NCBI GenBank assembly: GCA_030651285.1
Contig: JAUSCN010000020.1
Coordinates: 54,106 to 118,105, forward strand
Direction: 5' to 3'
DNA from: a bacterium
GTDB lineage: Bacteria; Patescibacteriota; Minisyncoccia; Phycocordibacterales; Phycocordibacteraceae
Length of the DNA: 64,000 nt
In this document: positions 1-9,002 of the stretch, piece after piece
Layout of the letters: each line of letters opens with the position of its first letter
Position numbering within the stretch: position 1 is the first letter of the stretch
The notes under the pieces: generated by a model
What the model was told of the DNA's origin: nothing
The model's input: the letters and a program-made list of their open reading frames with translations, nothing else
Database searches by the model: none
Program-made: the position numbers and the translations under genes

Positions 1-1077
1 GAAACGCACATTGTCGAAAGCGATGGAGCCCTCACGCACCTCAAGCGACTTCGCACCCGGTACGTCCTGGATCGCGTGCGGCAATTCGAGTATTTCGTAC
101 ATCTCGGTCGCATCGGCAAATGCTGCGTAGAGCTGGCGCATATTACGACCAATACCCCACACGCGATCCATAAGTCCAAGCACATATACTTGAATGAGGA
201 CGAAATCTCCCACAGTCACAACGCCACGCTCCCAAAGCAGCACCGAACCAGCAAGAAGAGCGATATTGATGCCCACAGCGAAAAGGCCCTGTACCCCGTA
301 CACGAGCGCATCCGCGTTCCAAATGCGGCGTGTCGCCGCATACCATCGACCCACCACCTCTTTGAATCGCGAACGTTCGTAGCGCGCAGATGCAAATGCG
401 GTAACTGCCGAATGATTAAGCACCGTGTCCGAGAGGAAACCGGTCATCTTACTATCCTCTTCCATACGCGCCACACGCAGCGGCTGCAGTGATCGCTGCA
501 TCCTGTACTGCAGATACACGAACACGGCAGTCCACGTGAGAAGACCTGCGCCAAGCAAAATATTTTTTAACGAAAGAATGATGATGACGCCGGCCGAAAA
601 AAGGAGTGCCGAAAAGAAATCGATGACGATAGTGTTGAGTACTTGTTCAAATGCGAGCGCATAGCGCGATACGCGGCGCGTGAGCGTGCCTGTAAAATTT
701 GAAATGAAAAAATCGTGCGAATGTCCAAGCAAGTAGTCGAAAGCGTTCTGGTAGAGGTCGACCATCACTTTTGCAACAAGTGTACTGAGCGACACCACTC
801 TTATTCGCTGACCAAACCAGCCGAAGAGATTTATGGCACCGTATACCAGAAGCACGAAAAATAACTCGTGCACAACTTCAGGAGAAGGTGCACCTTTCGA
901 AAGAAGGTCGATAAATTCCCGCAAATACAGCGGGGACGTGACCCACGCAAGCTCAATACCCGTAGCGGCTATAAGCGTCACGGTCAAAAGCCACGGATAC
1001 ACGAGCACTGCCTTTCCGTATATGCGGAGCACGGACCCCACACGTGATTTTTTCTTGTCTAGAGACATTTCAATCAT
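1..1077 (-). CDS. ABC exporter, transmembrane half (partial, C-terminus off window)
   Basis: This is the N-terminal 359 codons of an ABC-type exporter half-transporter; the ORF runs off the left edge, so the track does not list it. Translation gives several hydrophobic helices (LTVTLIAATGIE, FFVLLVYGAINLF, FVLIQVYVLGLMD) and the typical sequence leading into the nucleotide-binding domain (EGSIAFDNVRF) at the window edge. Such proteins are homo- or heterodimeric MsbA/MdlB-like exporters of lipids, peptides or drugs. The start is ATG at 1077 or 1068 (MIEMSLDKK); neither has a Shine-Dalgarno sequence. It begins 7 bp after the apbE stop, so the two genes are probably cotranscribed. The substrate cannot be told. 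Confidence 0.8.
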   Translation of the reverse strand, partial: MIEMSLDKKKSRVGSVLRIYGKAVLVYPWLLTVTLIAATGIELAWVTSPLYLREFIDLLSKGAPSPEVVHELFFVLLVYGAINLFGWFGQRIRVVSLSTLVAKVMVDLYQNAFDYLLGHSHDFFISNFTGTLTRRVSRYALAFEQVLNTIVIDFFSALLFSAGVIIILSLKNILLGAGLLTWTAVFVYLQYRMQRSLQPLRVARMEEDSKMTGFLSDTVLNHSAVTAFASARYERSRFKEVVGRWYAATRRIWNADALVYGVQGLFAVGINIALLAGSVLLWERGVVTVGDFVLIQVYVLGLMDRVWGIGRNMRQLYAAFADATEMYEILELPHAIQDVPGAKSLEVREGSIAFDNVRF

Positions 1078-1084
1078 CGTATCA

Positions 1085-1825
1085 CTACGACGTGAAAGCC
1101 TTAAACCCGCTCGTCATGGTGGCGATACCCTCCGCATCGATCATATACCCCTCGAAGCCGGACAGGTTTTCAATAAATACAATCCCCTTCTTTCCCATCG
1201 CAAAAGCTGCGGTCGCAAACCGATCGGCCTCGAGCACGTCTGGACCGATGACCGTAAGGCTCACAATTTCTTTTACATGCTCTTTGGGCGCATGCGGATT
1301 ATAAATATGGTCGCCGCGAATATATGATCCTGAAGTGGCAATACCTTTCCCGCGCGGATACACCACCTTAACAATTTCATTGATTTTAAAAGGATTTCGA
1401 ATACCCACACTCCAATCCTTTCCCTCAGAATTTTTCCCGCTCATAGCGATGTCGCCGCCCGCATTTACAAAATAGCCTTCATACCCCGCATCGCGTATGA
1501 GCGCCGCCACATTACGTATCGCCCACCCTTTCACAATACCTGACGGGTCGATAAGCCCGTCTGGACGACGAATATCGAAATATCCGTCCGTCTCTTTTTT
1601 TGTTTTCTCAGCAAGCGCAAAGACATCACGCATTTCATTGCTCGCCGACTCAACACATATTTCGCCACGATTGATGCGCGATATTTCACTATCTTCTTTA
1701 TAGGTACTAAACCTCTTATCGACCTCGGCAAGATATTCGAACGCCTTTTCAAAGATATCTGCCGTATCTTGAGTGACTATCTCGATCTCGATGGGCATAC
1801 CCATAATGAGTCGTACTTTCTTCAT
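1085..1825 (-). CDS. apbE: FAD:protein FMN transferase (ApbE family)
   Basis: ApbE moves FMN from FAD onto a Thr/Ser of target proteins, making covalent flavoproteins. Family hallmarks are visible: MGMPIEIEI at the N-terminus, FSTYKEDSEISRIN, PSGIVKGWAI, FVNAGGDIAMSG, GIATSGSY and EADRFATAAFAMG near the end. At 246 aa it is shorter than most family members (about 300-350 aa), and it lacks the export signal or lipobox usual in the family. No upstream in-frame start adds one. A likely target, an FMN_bind protein, lies 2.5 kb away on the other strand. It is divergent from doxX across 66 bp and is followed by the ABC exporter gene. Confidence 0.9.
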   Translation of the reverse strand: MKKVRLIMGMPIEIEIVTQDTADIFEKAFEYLAEVDKRFSTYKEDSEISRINRGEICVESASNEMRDVFALAEKTKKETDGYFDIRRPDGLIDPSGIVKGWAIRNVAALIRDAGYEGYFVNAGGDIAMSGKNSEGKDWSVGIRNPFKINEIVKVVYPRGKGIATSGSYIRGDHIYNPHAPKEHVKEIVSLTVIGPDVLEADRFATAAFAMGKKGIVFIENLSGFEGYMIDAEGIATMTSGFKAFTS

Positions 1826-1891
1826 AGAGATATTCCCATGGTACTCCCCTTTACAAATCTTTCACCTCTTGTCGCCTGATATACTGGGAGG

Positions 1892-2431
1892 ATGAACAAT
1901 CTCTTCATGAAGCAATCTTCGTTTGCTCATTTCTTCACTACAAGCACGCACAGCGCACCACTTTGGTTTATCATCCGCGTATATCTCGGCTGGGAATGGC
2001 TCATGGCGGGATCCGAAAAAATCATGAATCCAGCATGGTTCGGCAGTGAAGCAGGCGCAGCATTGAATGGCTTCGTGCAGGGAGCACTCGGCAAGACCGG
2101 CGGCGCACACCCAGACGTGCAGATGTGGTATGCAGCATTTCTCAAAGCCACAGTACTCCCCCACGTCGTCACCTGGTCAAACGCAATAGCGCTTGGAGAA
2201 GTGATGGTTGGACTTGGACTTGTCGTAGGCCTCTTTACTGGTATTGCTGCCTTCTTCGGCTTCTTTATGAATCTTAACTTCATGCTTGCTGGTACCGTAA
2301 GCATGAATCCCATATTCCTTATACTTGCCCTTGGACTGATGATTGCTCGCCGTGTCGCTGGCTATTACGGCCTCGACCGCTTCGTACAGCCATTCATACA
2401 AGAAAAGTTCTTCCCTCGGCGCATTCAGTAA
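1892..2431 (+). CDS. DoxX family membrane protein
   Basis: A DoxX/TQO-subunit-like integral membrane protein of 179 aa with about four membrane helices. Visible family features are YLGWEWLMAGSEKI near the first helix, the GEVMVGLGLVVGL segment, and a YYGLDRFV tail like that of thiosulfate:quinone oxidoreductase small subunits. DoxX proteins are tied to quinone or thiol redox chemistry and oxidative stress, but the exact reaction here is unknown. A TATACT hexamer ends 6 nt before the ATG (TATACT-GGGAGG-ATG), which predicts a leaderless transcript; the GGGAGG lies too close to act as a normal SD. An internal ATG at 1907 is the alternative start. Confidence 0.8.
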   Translation: MNNLFMKQSSFAHFFTTSTHSAPLWFIIRVYLGWEWLMAGSEKIMNPAWFGSEAGAALNGFVQGALGKTGGAHPDVQMWYAAFLKATVLPHVVTWSNAIALGEVMVGLGLVVGLFTGIAAFFGFFMNLNFMLAGTVSMNPIFLILALGLMIARRVAGYYGLDRFVQPFIQEKFFPRRIQ

Positions 2432-2458
2432 TTTCCTGACGGCACTCACATTTCCCGA

Positions 2459-3160
2459 ATGAACAGTTATATGATGACAAGAAAAAATGGATTTGCGCCT
2501 ATCCTAATTTTAGGGATTATCGCCGTCGCATTATTGCTCAGCAGTGGCGGATATATCGCATACAAAAAAACAGGAGGAAGACCCTTTTCGGTAACAGAAC
2601 CTGTAACTCGACAACAAGAGTCTGGGCCTATCAGCGACAAAAATGTAGCTACATCTACCCAGAACTCAACTACTGACTGGCAAACTTATAGAAATGAGAA
2701 GTACGGCTTCGTGCTTCAGTATCCACCCTACTATTCCTTATCTATTAAAGAATACCCTGAAGAGTCTGTGGCAAATCTAGAGATTAAAAACAAAAGATCG
2801 GAAAGCCTTCCAGGAAATTCTTTTTACGTTTACATATGGAAAGATATTTACGATAAAGATTATTGGGATAAGAGGTTTTCTAACAAAGAGATATCATATA
2901 GAGACGGGACAGAGGGAAGCTTCGAGCCCTTAGGTACGACCACTTTTGCCGGAACTGTTGGTGGAATCACTGTAGCGTGCGTAATGGGGGGATGTTCGCG
3001 GACAGTCACTATTCCCAAAAATGGTTTTATTTTTACGGTAGATCTGTCGTCATCGGATGAGGATCCGACTTATATCTTTGGTGAGAATAATATCGCCAGA
3101 AACGAGGAGGCTGTCAAAATTCGAAAACAAATTCTTTCCTCATTTAAATTCACTCGTTAG
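2459..3160 (+). CDS. single-pass secreted/anchored protein of unknown function
   Basis: Not assigned to a named family. The N-terminus MTRKNGFAPILILGIIAVAL is a short basic stretch followed by one hydrophobic helix, a form common in Patescibacteria surface proteins. After a Ser/Thr-rich linker, residues about 80-230 form a soluble domain beginning with YRNEKYGFVLQYPPYYSL, the pattern seen in PsbP-like or related extracytoplasmic domains. Base composition is more AT-rich than in its neighbours. Starts at 2459, 2471 or 2474 are possible and none has an SD. A strong hairpin terminator follows. Confidence 0.6.
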   Translation: MNSYMMTRKNGFAPILILGIIAVALLLSSGGYIAYKKTGGRPFSVTEPVTRQQESGPISDKNVATSTQNSTTDWQTYRNEKYGFVLQYPPYYSLSIKEYPEESVANLEIKNKRSESLPGNSFYVYIWKDIYDKDYWDKRFSNKEISYRDGTEGSFEPLGTTTFAGTVGGITVACVMGGCSRTVTIPKNGFIFTVDLSSSDEDPTYIFGENNIARNEEAVKIRKQILSSFKFTR

Positions 3161-3204
3161 TTACTGATGCACCTGAGACTCCCTCCTCCACTAAAACCCT
3201 CGGC

Positions 3205-3233
3205 AAAATCCCATCGGCTGATGGGATTTTGTT
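3205..3233 (+). terminator. Rho-independent terminator
   Basis: Perfect 11-bp stem AAAATCCCATC / GATGGGATTTT with a GGCT loop. It lies 45 bp after the stop of the 233-aa gene and before the dehydrogenase gene. Confidence 0.75.
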
Positions 3234-3264
3234 GAAACAGTGTAGAATGTAAGGCATTCACACT

Positions 3265-4278
3265 ATGAAAATTCATTATTTTTCGGGCGAGTCATGGGAA
3301 GAGGCTTTTGTGCGCGAGAAGCTTACTGGACAAGATATCAGCTTTCACGAAGGACCCCTTTCTGCACTTACTGATCTTACCGACCCAGAAGCAGAAGCTC
3401 TCTGTGTATTTATCGAGTCCCACATCGGCGAAGCAGAACTGAGCCGCTTCCCCAACCTGAAACTCCTCGCCACCCGTTCGACCGGCTTCGACCACATTGA
3501 TCTTGCAGCAGCGAAAGCTCGCGGCATCACGGTCACGAACGTACCCTTCTATGGCGAAAACACCGTCGCAGAATTTGCATTCGCGCTCCTTCTTGCACTG
3601 TCCCGCCGAATCGTAGATGCCGATGAGCGCGTACGCGAGAGTGGCATCTTCTCGCCAACAGGATTACGCGGCTTCGACCTTTCTGGAAAGACGATTGGCG
3701 TTGTTGGTACCGGACACATCGGCGCTCACCTTATCAAGATGGCACAGGGCTTCGGCATGAAGGTTGTCGGATTCGATGCGTTTCCAAATGCCGACCTCGC
3801 ACATACTCTTGGCTTCACCTATCTCCCACTTCCAGAACTCCTCGCTACTGCCGACATCATTTCCCTGCACGTCCCCTACAATGAACATACACATCACCTT
3901 ATTAATAAGGAGAACATTGGCACGATCAAGAAAGGTGCCTACATCATCAATACTGCCCGTGGAGCCGTCCTTGAAACAGAGGCGCTCATTGAAGCACTCA
4001 AGAGCGGGATTATCGCTGGAGCCGGACTCGACGTACTCGAAGAAGAGGGCGAGCTTGCTGATGAGGCAGCATTTCTCACGGCCCCGCACCCGCGCGAAGA
4101 AGAGCTCAAGATCGCGCTTGCAAATCACTACCTCATCAGTCATCCGCGCGTCATCGTGACTCCTCACCTCGCATTTAACACTCAAGAGGCTGTGGAGCGA
4201 ATCCTCAACGCAACGATTGAGAACATTCAGCACTTCGCAGCAGGCTCTCCGACAAACATCGTGAAGATGCCGGTATAA
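3265..4278 (+). CDS. D-isomer-specific 2-hydroxyacid dehydrogenase (D-lactate dehydrogenase-like)
   Basis: An NAD-dependent dehydrogenase of 337 aa that probably interconverts pyruvate and D-lactate, the usual NADH sink in fermentative CPR cells. It shows the Rossmann motif VVGTGHIGAHLIKMAQGFGM (about residues 148-167), the catalytic Arg in NTARGAVL, the acidic partner in GLDVLEEEG and the catalytic His in VTPHLAFNT. The insert AALANHYLISH-type segment before the His loop resembles LdhA-like enzymes more than phosphoglycerate dehydrogenase. The FMN-binding gene starts 8 bp downstream, so both may be in one transcript that disposes of reducing equivalents. Confidence 0.85.
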   Translation: MKIHYFSGESWEEAFVREKLTGQDISFHEGPLSALTDLTDPEAEALCVFIESHIGEAELSRFPNLKLLATRSTGFDHIDLAAAKARGITVTNVPFYGENTVAEFAFALLLALSRRIVDADERVRESGIFSPTGLRGFDLSGKTIGVVGTGHIGAHLIKMAQGFGMKVVGFDAFPNADLAHTLGFTYLPLPELLATADIISLHVPYNEHTHHLINKENIGTIKKGAYIINTARGAVLETEALIEALKSGIIAGAGLDVLEEEGELADEAAFLTAPHPREEELKIALANHYLISHPRVIVTPHLAFNTQEAVERILNATIENIQHFAAGSPTNIVKMPV

Positions 4279-4285
4279 ACGCAAC

Positions 4286-4885
4286 ATGGAGCAGAAGAGA
4301 TCATCCCTCGGCAGCAAGATCGCGCTCTCGCTCGGATTGATTTTTGCATCCACTGTATACGCAGCATGGCAGCAAATCAGTGGGGAGATACATGCTGGTC
4401 CTCAACCAACAAAGGCTGAGATTACTCCTGGGCAGTCGTACAAGGATGCGAACGAAAGACTCCTGGCAACGCTCGCTGAATTAGAGCGATTGGCTGCAGA
4501 GAAAGCGGCGCGCACGGTTATAGCGACACCCGCACCATCGAAACCTCAGACGTCACCGACACCGACACTAAACCCTGCACCCACACCCTCGAGACCTGCA
4601 GGCAAATATGTCGACGGTTCTTACACGGGCGATGCTACGGATGCATATTATGGCACGGTGCAAGTGAAGGTGGCAGTGCGTAACGGACTCATCGCCGACG
4701 TACAGTTCCTTCAGCACCCGGACAGCCGCAGTACATCGCGCTACATCAACGAGCAGGCCATGCCGCTCCTGACTCAAGAGGCGGTTCAGGCCCAGAACGC
4801 ACAGGTAGACGGCGTCTCTGGGGCGACGTTCACGAGCGAAGCATTCAGACAGTCACTCGCATCAGCGCTCATCAAAGCAGCCTAG
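4286..4885 (+). CDS. Membrane-anchored FMN-binding domain protein (predicted ApbE substrate)
   Basis: The 199-aa protein has an N-terminal signal anchor (KIALSLGLIFASTVYA), a Pro/Thr-rich linker at about residues 80-105, and a C-terminal FMN_bind domain starting at KYVDGSYTGDA. The domain ends with DGVSGATFTSEAF, very close to the NqrC/RnfG flavinylation motif; the predicted FMN-carrying residue is Thr183. The domain should face outside the membrane. The NqrB/FNR fusion gene starts 2 bp after its stop, so the two are cotranscribed and presumably partners. No cytochrome or Fe-S motif is present. The call is firm on domain and motif; the electron acceptor is unknown. Confidence 0.88.
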   Translation: MEQKRSSLGSKIALSLGLIFASTVYAAWQQISGEIHAGPQPTKAEITPGQSYKDANERLLATLAELERLAAEKAARTVIATPAPSKPQTSPTPTLNPAPTPSRPAGKYVDGSYTGDATDAYYGTVQVKVAVRNGLIADVQFLQHPDSRSTSRYINEQAMPLLTQEAVQAQNAQVDGVSGATFTSEAFRQSLASALIKAA

Positions 4886-4887
4886 AT

Positions 4888-6402
4888 ATGAATATCGTTG
4901 ATAATTTCCTGAACAAGATCACGATGTATCGCCTCGTGCTGTACTATCTTTTCGGACTCATCGTAGTCGCGACAGTCTTCGGATTCTTTAACATAATCCA
5001 CTACAGCCCAGCGAACCTGGCGTTCTCTACCCTCCTTATCCTCGCGACCTGCTGGGGCACCAACACCCTATTTGCGAAAGTATTCAAAGCAGCTCCGAAT
5101 TCTGAATCAGTGTACATAACCGGCCTGATCCTTGCGCTCATCATGACTCCTGTTGCGCCGGAGAACCATACCGGCATCGGATTCCTGATATTCGCATCGG
5201 TATGGGCGATGGCGTCGAAATACATCTTCGCTCTTGGACACAAACATATTTTCAACCCAGCAGCATTCGCAATCGCTCTTTCAGCGGTCGCCATCAATCA
5301 GTCGGCCACGTGGTGGATCGGCGGCAACCTGCCACTCCTTCCGTTCGTATTCTTCGGCGGACTCCTGATAGTGCGTAAGATCCGCAGATTCGATCTCGTC
5401 GTATCTTTTTCCGTAGTCGCACTCGTCACCATCATCTTCACAACAAGCAACACGAACTTCCTGACCCCAATCACGCAGACACTCCTCAATTCCTCCTTCT
5501 TCTTCCTTGCATTCGTGATGCTCACCGAACCACTCACGATGCCTCCCACAAGAACACTGCGCATCATTTACGGAGCGATCGTCGGGCTTCTGTTTGCACC
5601 GGACATGCACATAGGCTCTTTCTACTTCACGCCCGAACTCGCACTGCTCATAGGTAATGTGTTCGTGTATTTCGTCAGCCCAAAAGGACGATTCCTGCTC
5701 ACGCTACTCGAGAAAAATGAGATCGGGACCGGCACCTACGAATTCGTGTTCGCGCCCAATCGCGCATTCACATTCCGCCCAGGTCAGTACATGGAGTGGA
5801 CGCTCGGACATCGCTTTACCGACGATCGCGGTAATCGCCGCTACTTCACTGTCGCCTCATCCCCGACCGAAGACACGGTACGTCTCGGCGTGAAGTTCTA
5901 TGAACCGGAGAGCACGTTCAAACGAGCACTGAAAGCGATGAAACCGCATGAGACACTTTCGGTCTCGAACCTTGCGGGAGACTTCGTACTTCCAAAAGAC
6001 CCTTCACAGAAACTCGTATTCATCGCTGGCGGTATCGGCGTCACCCCATTCCGCAGCATGGCGCAATACCTGATAGATAAGAAAGAGAATCGCGCGGTCA
6101 CACTCCTTTATTCAAACAAGGTGGCGAGCGAAATCGCCTACAAAGACATATTTGATACCGCCGCCAAAGAAATCGGTATGAGAACTGTATATGCGCTCAC
6201 CGACGAAAAAACCTCGATGCCTGGTGTTCATATAGGCTTAATCGACGCTGCACTTATCATGCGCGAAATTCCCGACTATAAAGAGCGCATCTTTTACATC
6301 TCTGGCCCACACGGCATGGTCACTACATTTACAAAGACGCTGCATGGCATGGGTATTCCTCGTTCTCGCATTGAGACAGACTACTTCCCTGGATTTGCAT
6401 AA
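4888..6402 (+). CDS. NqrB/RnfD-like membrane protein fused to ferredoxin-NAD(P) reductase domain
   Basis: A 504-aa two-part oxidoreductase. Residues 1 to about 265 form many membrane helices of the NqrB/RnfD type, including the conserved stretch FVMLTEPLTMPPTRTLRIIYG (family TDPxTxPxT region). Residues about 270-504 are an FNR module: RRYFTVASSPTE for FAD binding, FIAGGIGVTPFRSM for the nucleotide, and the terminal ISGPHGM and DYFPGF segments. The covalent-FMN SGAT motif of true NqrB/RnfD is not seen, and there is no 2Fe-2S domain as in NqrF. Likely role: to take electrons from NAD(P)H in the cytosol and pass them across the membrane to the flavinylated protein encoded just upstream. Confidence 0.85.
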   Translation: MNIVDNFLNKITMYRLVLYYLFGLIVVATVFGFFNIIHYSPANLAFSTLLILATCWGTNTLFAKVFKAAPNSESVYITGLILALIMTPVAPENHTGIGFLIFASVWAMASKYIFALGHKHIFNPAAFAIALSAVAINQSATWWIGGNLPLLPFVFFGGLLIVRKIRRFDLVVSFSVVALVTIIFTTSNTNFLTPITQTLLNSSFFFLAFVMLTEPLTMPPTRTLRIIYGAIVGLLFAPDMHIGSFYFTPELALLIGNVFVYFVSPKGRFLLTLLEKNEIGTGTYEFVFAPNRAFTFRPGQYMEWTLGHRFTDDRGNRRYFTVASSPTEDTVRLGVKFYEPESTFKRALKAMKPHETLSVSNLAGDFVLPKDPSQKLVFIAGGIGVTPFRSMAQYLIDKKENRAVTLLYSNKVASEIAYKDIFDTAAKEIGMRTVYALTDEKTSMPGVHIGLIDAALIMREIPDYKERIFYISGPHGMVTTFTKTLHGMGIPRSRIETDYFPGFA

Positions 6403-6405
6403 TCT

Positions 6406-7380
6406 ATGCGCTTCAAAAATAATTTGACCAAGACCTTCCCGACCAGACCGCACAAGAATCACAAAAAGCGGAACCATAAGAAAGTTCCAACACGGGCAAC
6501 TCAGCAAAGCTCGCAGGAGCTCCGACCTCGCACCGCAAGCGCCCTCGCGACATTCTGCATCATAAATGCAGCTTGCATGTCCTTCCTGACACAGAACGCC
6601 TTCTATAACCGACCGCCGTACATTCCCTCGAGCGACCAGGCAGCCTACGCTGAAATATCAACAACTTCGGCACAGACTTCGACACCCCTTGACCAATTTG
6701 CCGACAAACTCGACCTACCCATCCTGGTCTACCATATCGTCCGACCCAGCTACCCAGACGACAGCGCATCCGTGCGAGCCATCGCACTTACGCCGGAGAC
6801 ATTTGATGCGCAGATGACCTACCTGAAAGAAAGTGGGTATCACGTAGTCACGTTTACTGATCTTGAGTACTACTATAAAAACAAGAAGCCTCTATCGAGA
6901 AACCCGATCATTCTATCGTTTGATGACGGATGGAAAGATCAATTCCAGTACGCATTCCCTATCCTGAAAAAGCATGGGTACACAGCAACATTCTTCGTAT
7001 TCACCAACTCGATCGATCATAAAAGTTTCTTTTCGCTCGCTCAATTGAAGGAAATGCTTGCTGCCGGCATGATCATCGGGAGTCACTCACGCACTCACCC
7101 CTACCTCACACAGATAACCAACCAGGACGCACTATGGAGAGAAATCAGCGGCAGCAAAAAAATACTCGAAGATCTCCTCGGGGTGCGCATACACGAATTC
7201 GCATATCCGTTCGGCGCATACAACGACACCATCGTAGCGATGGCGAAAAAAGCTGGGTACCGATCCGCTCGTGGAGATTATTTCACCGGAGTCCAGTCGG
7301 CAAACCATCTCTATGAACTGAGCGCTATGAACGCACCCACCACGATGGATCTCTTCAGGAAAAAGTTTCAGCCGAAATAA
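6406..7380 (+). CDS. Polysaccharide deacetylase (NodB domain), exported
   Basis: A carbohydrate esterase 4-type deacetylase that removes acetyl groups from GlcNAc polymers such as peptidoglycan or capsule. The NodB motifs are clear: ILSFDDGW (catalytic Asp and metal Asp), SHSRTHP (metal-binding His pair) and FAYPFGAYND. The 324-aa protein starts with a very basic region, then a hydrophobic segment (ALATFCIINAACMSFL) that probably anchors it in the membrane. It begins 3 bp after the NqrB/FNR fusion, so it shares the transcript, although a functional link to the redox proteins is not obvious. Confidence 0.85.
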   Translation: MRFKNNLTKTFPTRPHKNHKKRNHKKVPTRATQQSSQELRPRTASALATFCIINAACMSFLTQNAFYNRPPYIPSSDQAAYAEISTTSAQTSTPLDQFADKLDLPILVYHIVRPSYPDDSASVRAIALTPETFDAQMTYLKESGYHVVTFTDLEYYYKNKKPLSRNPIILSFDDGWKDQFQYAFPILKKHGYTATFFVFTNSIDHKSFFSLAQLKEMLAAGMIIGSHSRTHPYLTQITNQDALWREISGSKKILEDLLGVRIHEFAYPFGAYNDTIVAMAKKAGYRSARGDYFTGVQSANHLYELSAMNAPTTMDLFRKKFQPK

Positions 7381-7396
7381 TTCGTTGATGGGCTGA

Positions 7397-8920
7397 TTAT
7401 TCCACTCGGAACATGAACATCATTCCTGCCTCGAGATGCTCAGCGATGTGGCAATGAGCCATCCAAACCCCAGGATTTGAAGGTTCGAGGATAATGTCGA
7501 CTATCTCACCTGCTTTGACGAGTACTGTATCCTTCCAGACAAGATTCGTCTGCCTCACTCCGTCACGATACGCGACCAGGAAGCGTTGCCCGTGGAAATG
7601 AATCGGGTGCTGCATCGGATGCATCGATGCTGCCGGATTTTCGATACGGATCTTTATCGGCACATCCCTCTTCAGGGTCCAATCGATATCCATGTTCACC
7701 TTACCCGTGTCTTGGTCGACGATTTTCCACGCGACACCGCCAGCCGACATTTGGTCCATCATGACCGTATCCTCCCACTCAATGCCGCCAGGATTCTGAG
7801 ACATCAGAGGACCACCCATTGCCGACCCGTCCGGCATCATGTGAGACCCATGACCTATGTTCGCTGGCATCATGCCACTGCCAAGCGCGAGCACGAGCTT
7901 CTTGTCAGGTGCCTTTCCGAAATACGTCAGGAAGGCTGCCACACTCTGCTGTACGGCCTTATTTTCCTGCAGTGCGGCGAATTGAGCTGTATATGGCGTC
8001 GCAACTGCGTCTGTCCGCACAACTATTGTTCCGAGCACATACACAGCATTCGGCGTCTTATTCTGCAATTCATATGAACCAGCTTTTTCGAACAGAACAT
8101 CTATGATCGCTCGCTCTGACGGACCGAGTAACACACTCTCTGTGAAAAATGCTTTCTCGTATGCACCATTATCGCCTCCCACGACCTTGATCGTCGCACC
8201 AGGAATCGCCACATTGAATGGCCGTGTCGTCGCGGCATTAACGACATAGAAACGAACCACTTCTCCGGCAGAGGCCTCGAGCGAGAAATGCTCTTCCCCG
8301 TTTGTAAGAAACACGTTTCCATAACGACCCATGAGCGCATGGCTCATGTCGTTCTTGCGCAATGTTATCTTTCCATTCTCAACCGGAATATCGGAAAGGA
8401 ACAGCGGCATTTCCCGATTCACTGGAGGGAAATAATTCGCATCATTCGGAGTCACGACAAACGCACCATAGAGCCCGAGCGGCTGCTCATATGCTTCGTG
8501 TACGTGCGGGTGGTACCAGTAGATTCCGGCATCAGGGAATTTTAGCTTGTAGGAAAAAGATTCTCCGGGCGCGATTTCTTTTTGAGTGACAGGAGGAGCG
8601 CCATCGAACGGATTATCCATGCGCACGCCGTGAGAGTGCAGTGCCGCTGACAAGTCAGTCTCATTCTTGAGATTGATCGTCACTTCTGCGCCCTGCGAAA
8701 CTTTGATCGTCGGCCCGGGGATCGAACCGTTGTATGCGAGCATCTTTTGCGCTTTGCCCGCAACCACCTTAGTGACATAGCTCGCCGTCAGCGCGTAGGT
8801 ATCGCCATCTTTAAGCTCCACGAGCTGCGTATTCTGCACAGTGGGCGAAGTAGTGCCCGCAAGGAGATATATGGCCCCGAGTACCACTATGACCACTACT
8901 GCGTAAAGTATCGTTTTCAT
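7397..8920 (-). CDS. Multicopper oxidase (CueO/laccase-like)
   Basis: A 507-aa three-cupredoxin oxidase that couples oxidation of Cu(I) or organics to reduction of O2. All four copper motifs are present: HSHG (residues 95-98), WYHPHVHE (from 135), HPIHFHG, and HCHIAEHLEAGM near the C-terminus with the T1 Cys and axial Met. A Met-rich insert (SGMMPANIGHGSHMMPDG) resembles the copper-sensing loop of CueO. A single N-terminal hydrophobic helix exports or anchors it. It is convergent with the deacetylase and lies downstream of the copper ATPase block, which fits copper detoxification. A TATACT box lies 10 nt before the ATG. Confidence 0.92.
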   Translation of the reverse strand: MKTILYAVVVIVVLGAIYLLAGTTSPTVQNTQLVELKDGDTYALTASYVTKVVAGKAQKMLAYNGSIPGPTIKVSQGAEVTINLKNETDLSAALHSHGVRMDNPFDGAPPVTQKEIAPGESFSYKLKFPDAGIYWYHPHVHEAYEQPLGLYGAFVVTPNDANYFPPVNREMPLFLSDIPVENGKITLRKNDMSHALMGRYGNVFLTNGEEHFSLEASAGEVVRFYVVNAATTRPFNVAIPGATIKVVGGDNGAYEKAFFTESVLLGPSERAIIDVLFEKAGSYELQNKTPNAVYVLGTIVVRTDAVATPYTAQFAALQENKAVQQSVAAFLTYFGKAPDKKLVLALGSGMMPANIGHGSHMMPDGSAMGGPLMSQNPGGIEWEDTVMMDQMSAGGVAWKIVDQDTGKVNMDIDWTLKRDVPIKIRIENPAASMHPMQHPIHFHGQRFLVAYRDGVRQTNLVWKDTVLVKAGEIVDIILEPSNPGVWMAHCHIAEHLEAGMMFMFRVE

Positions 8921-9002
8921 ACGTTTCGAAAGTATATCAAAATCCTGCCAGAGGCAGTATTAGAAATATGGCACTCATCATGTTTGTGAAAGAGTCAAGC
9001 TT

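Noticed and set aside
76-492. 138-aa plus-strand ORF at the left end
   Set aside because: Antisense to the ABC exporter, which is continuous and homologous over the whole stretch.
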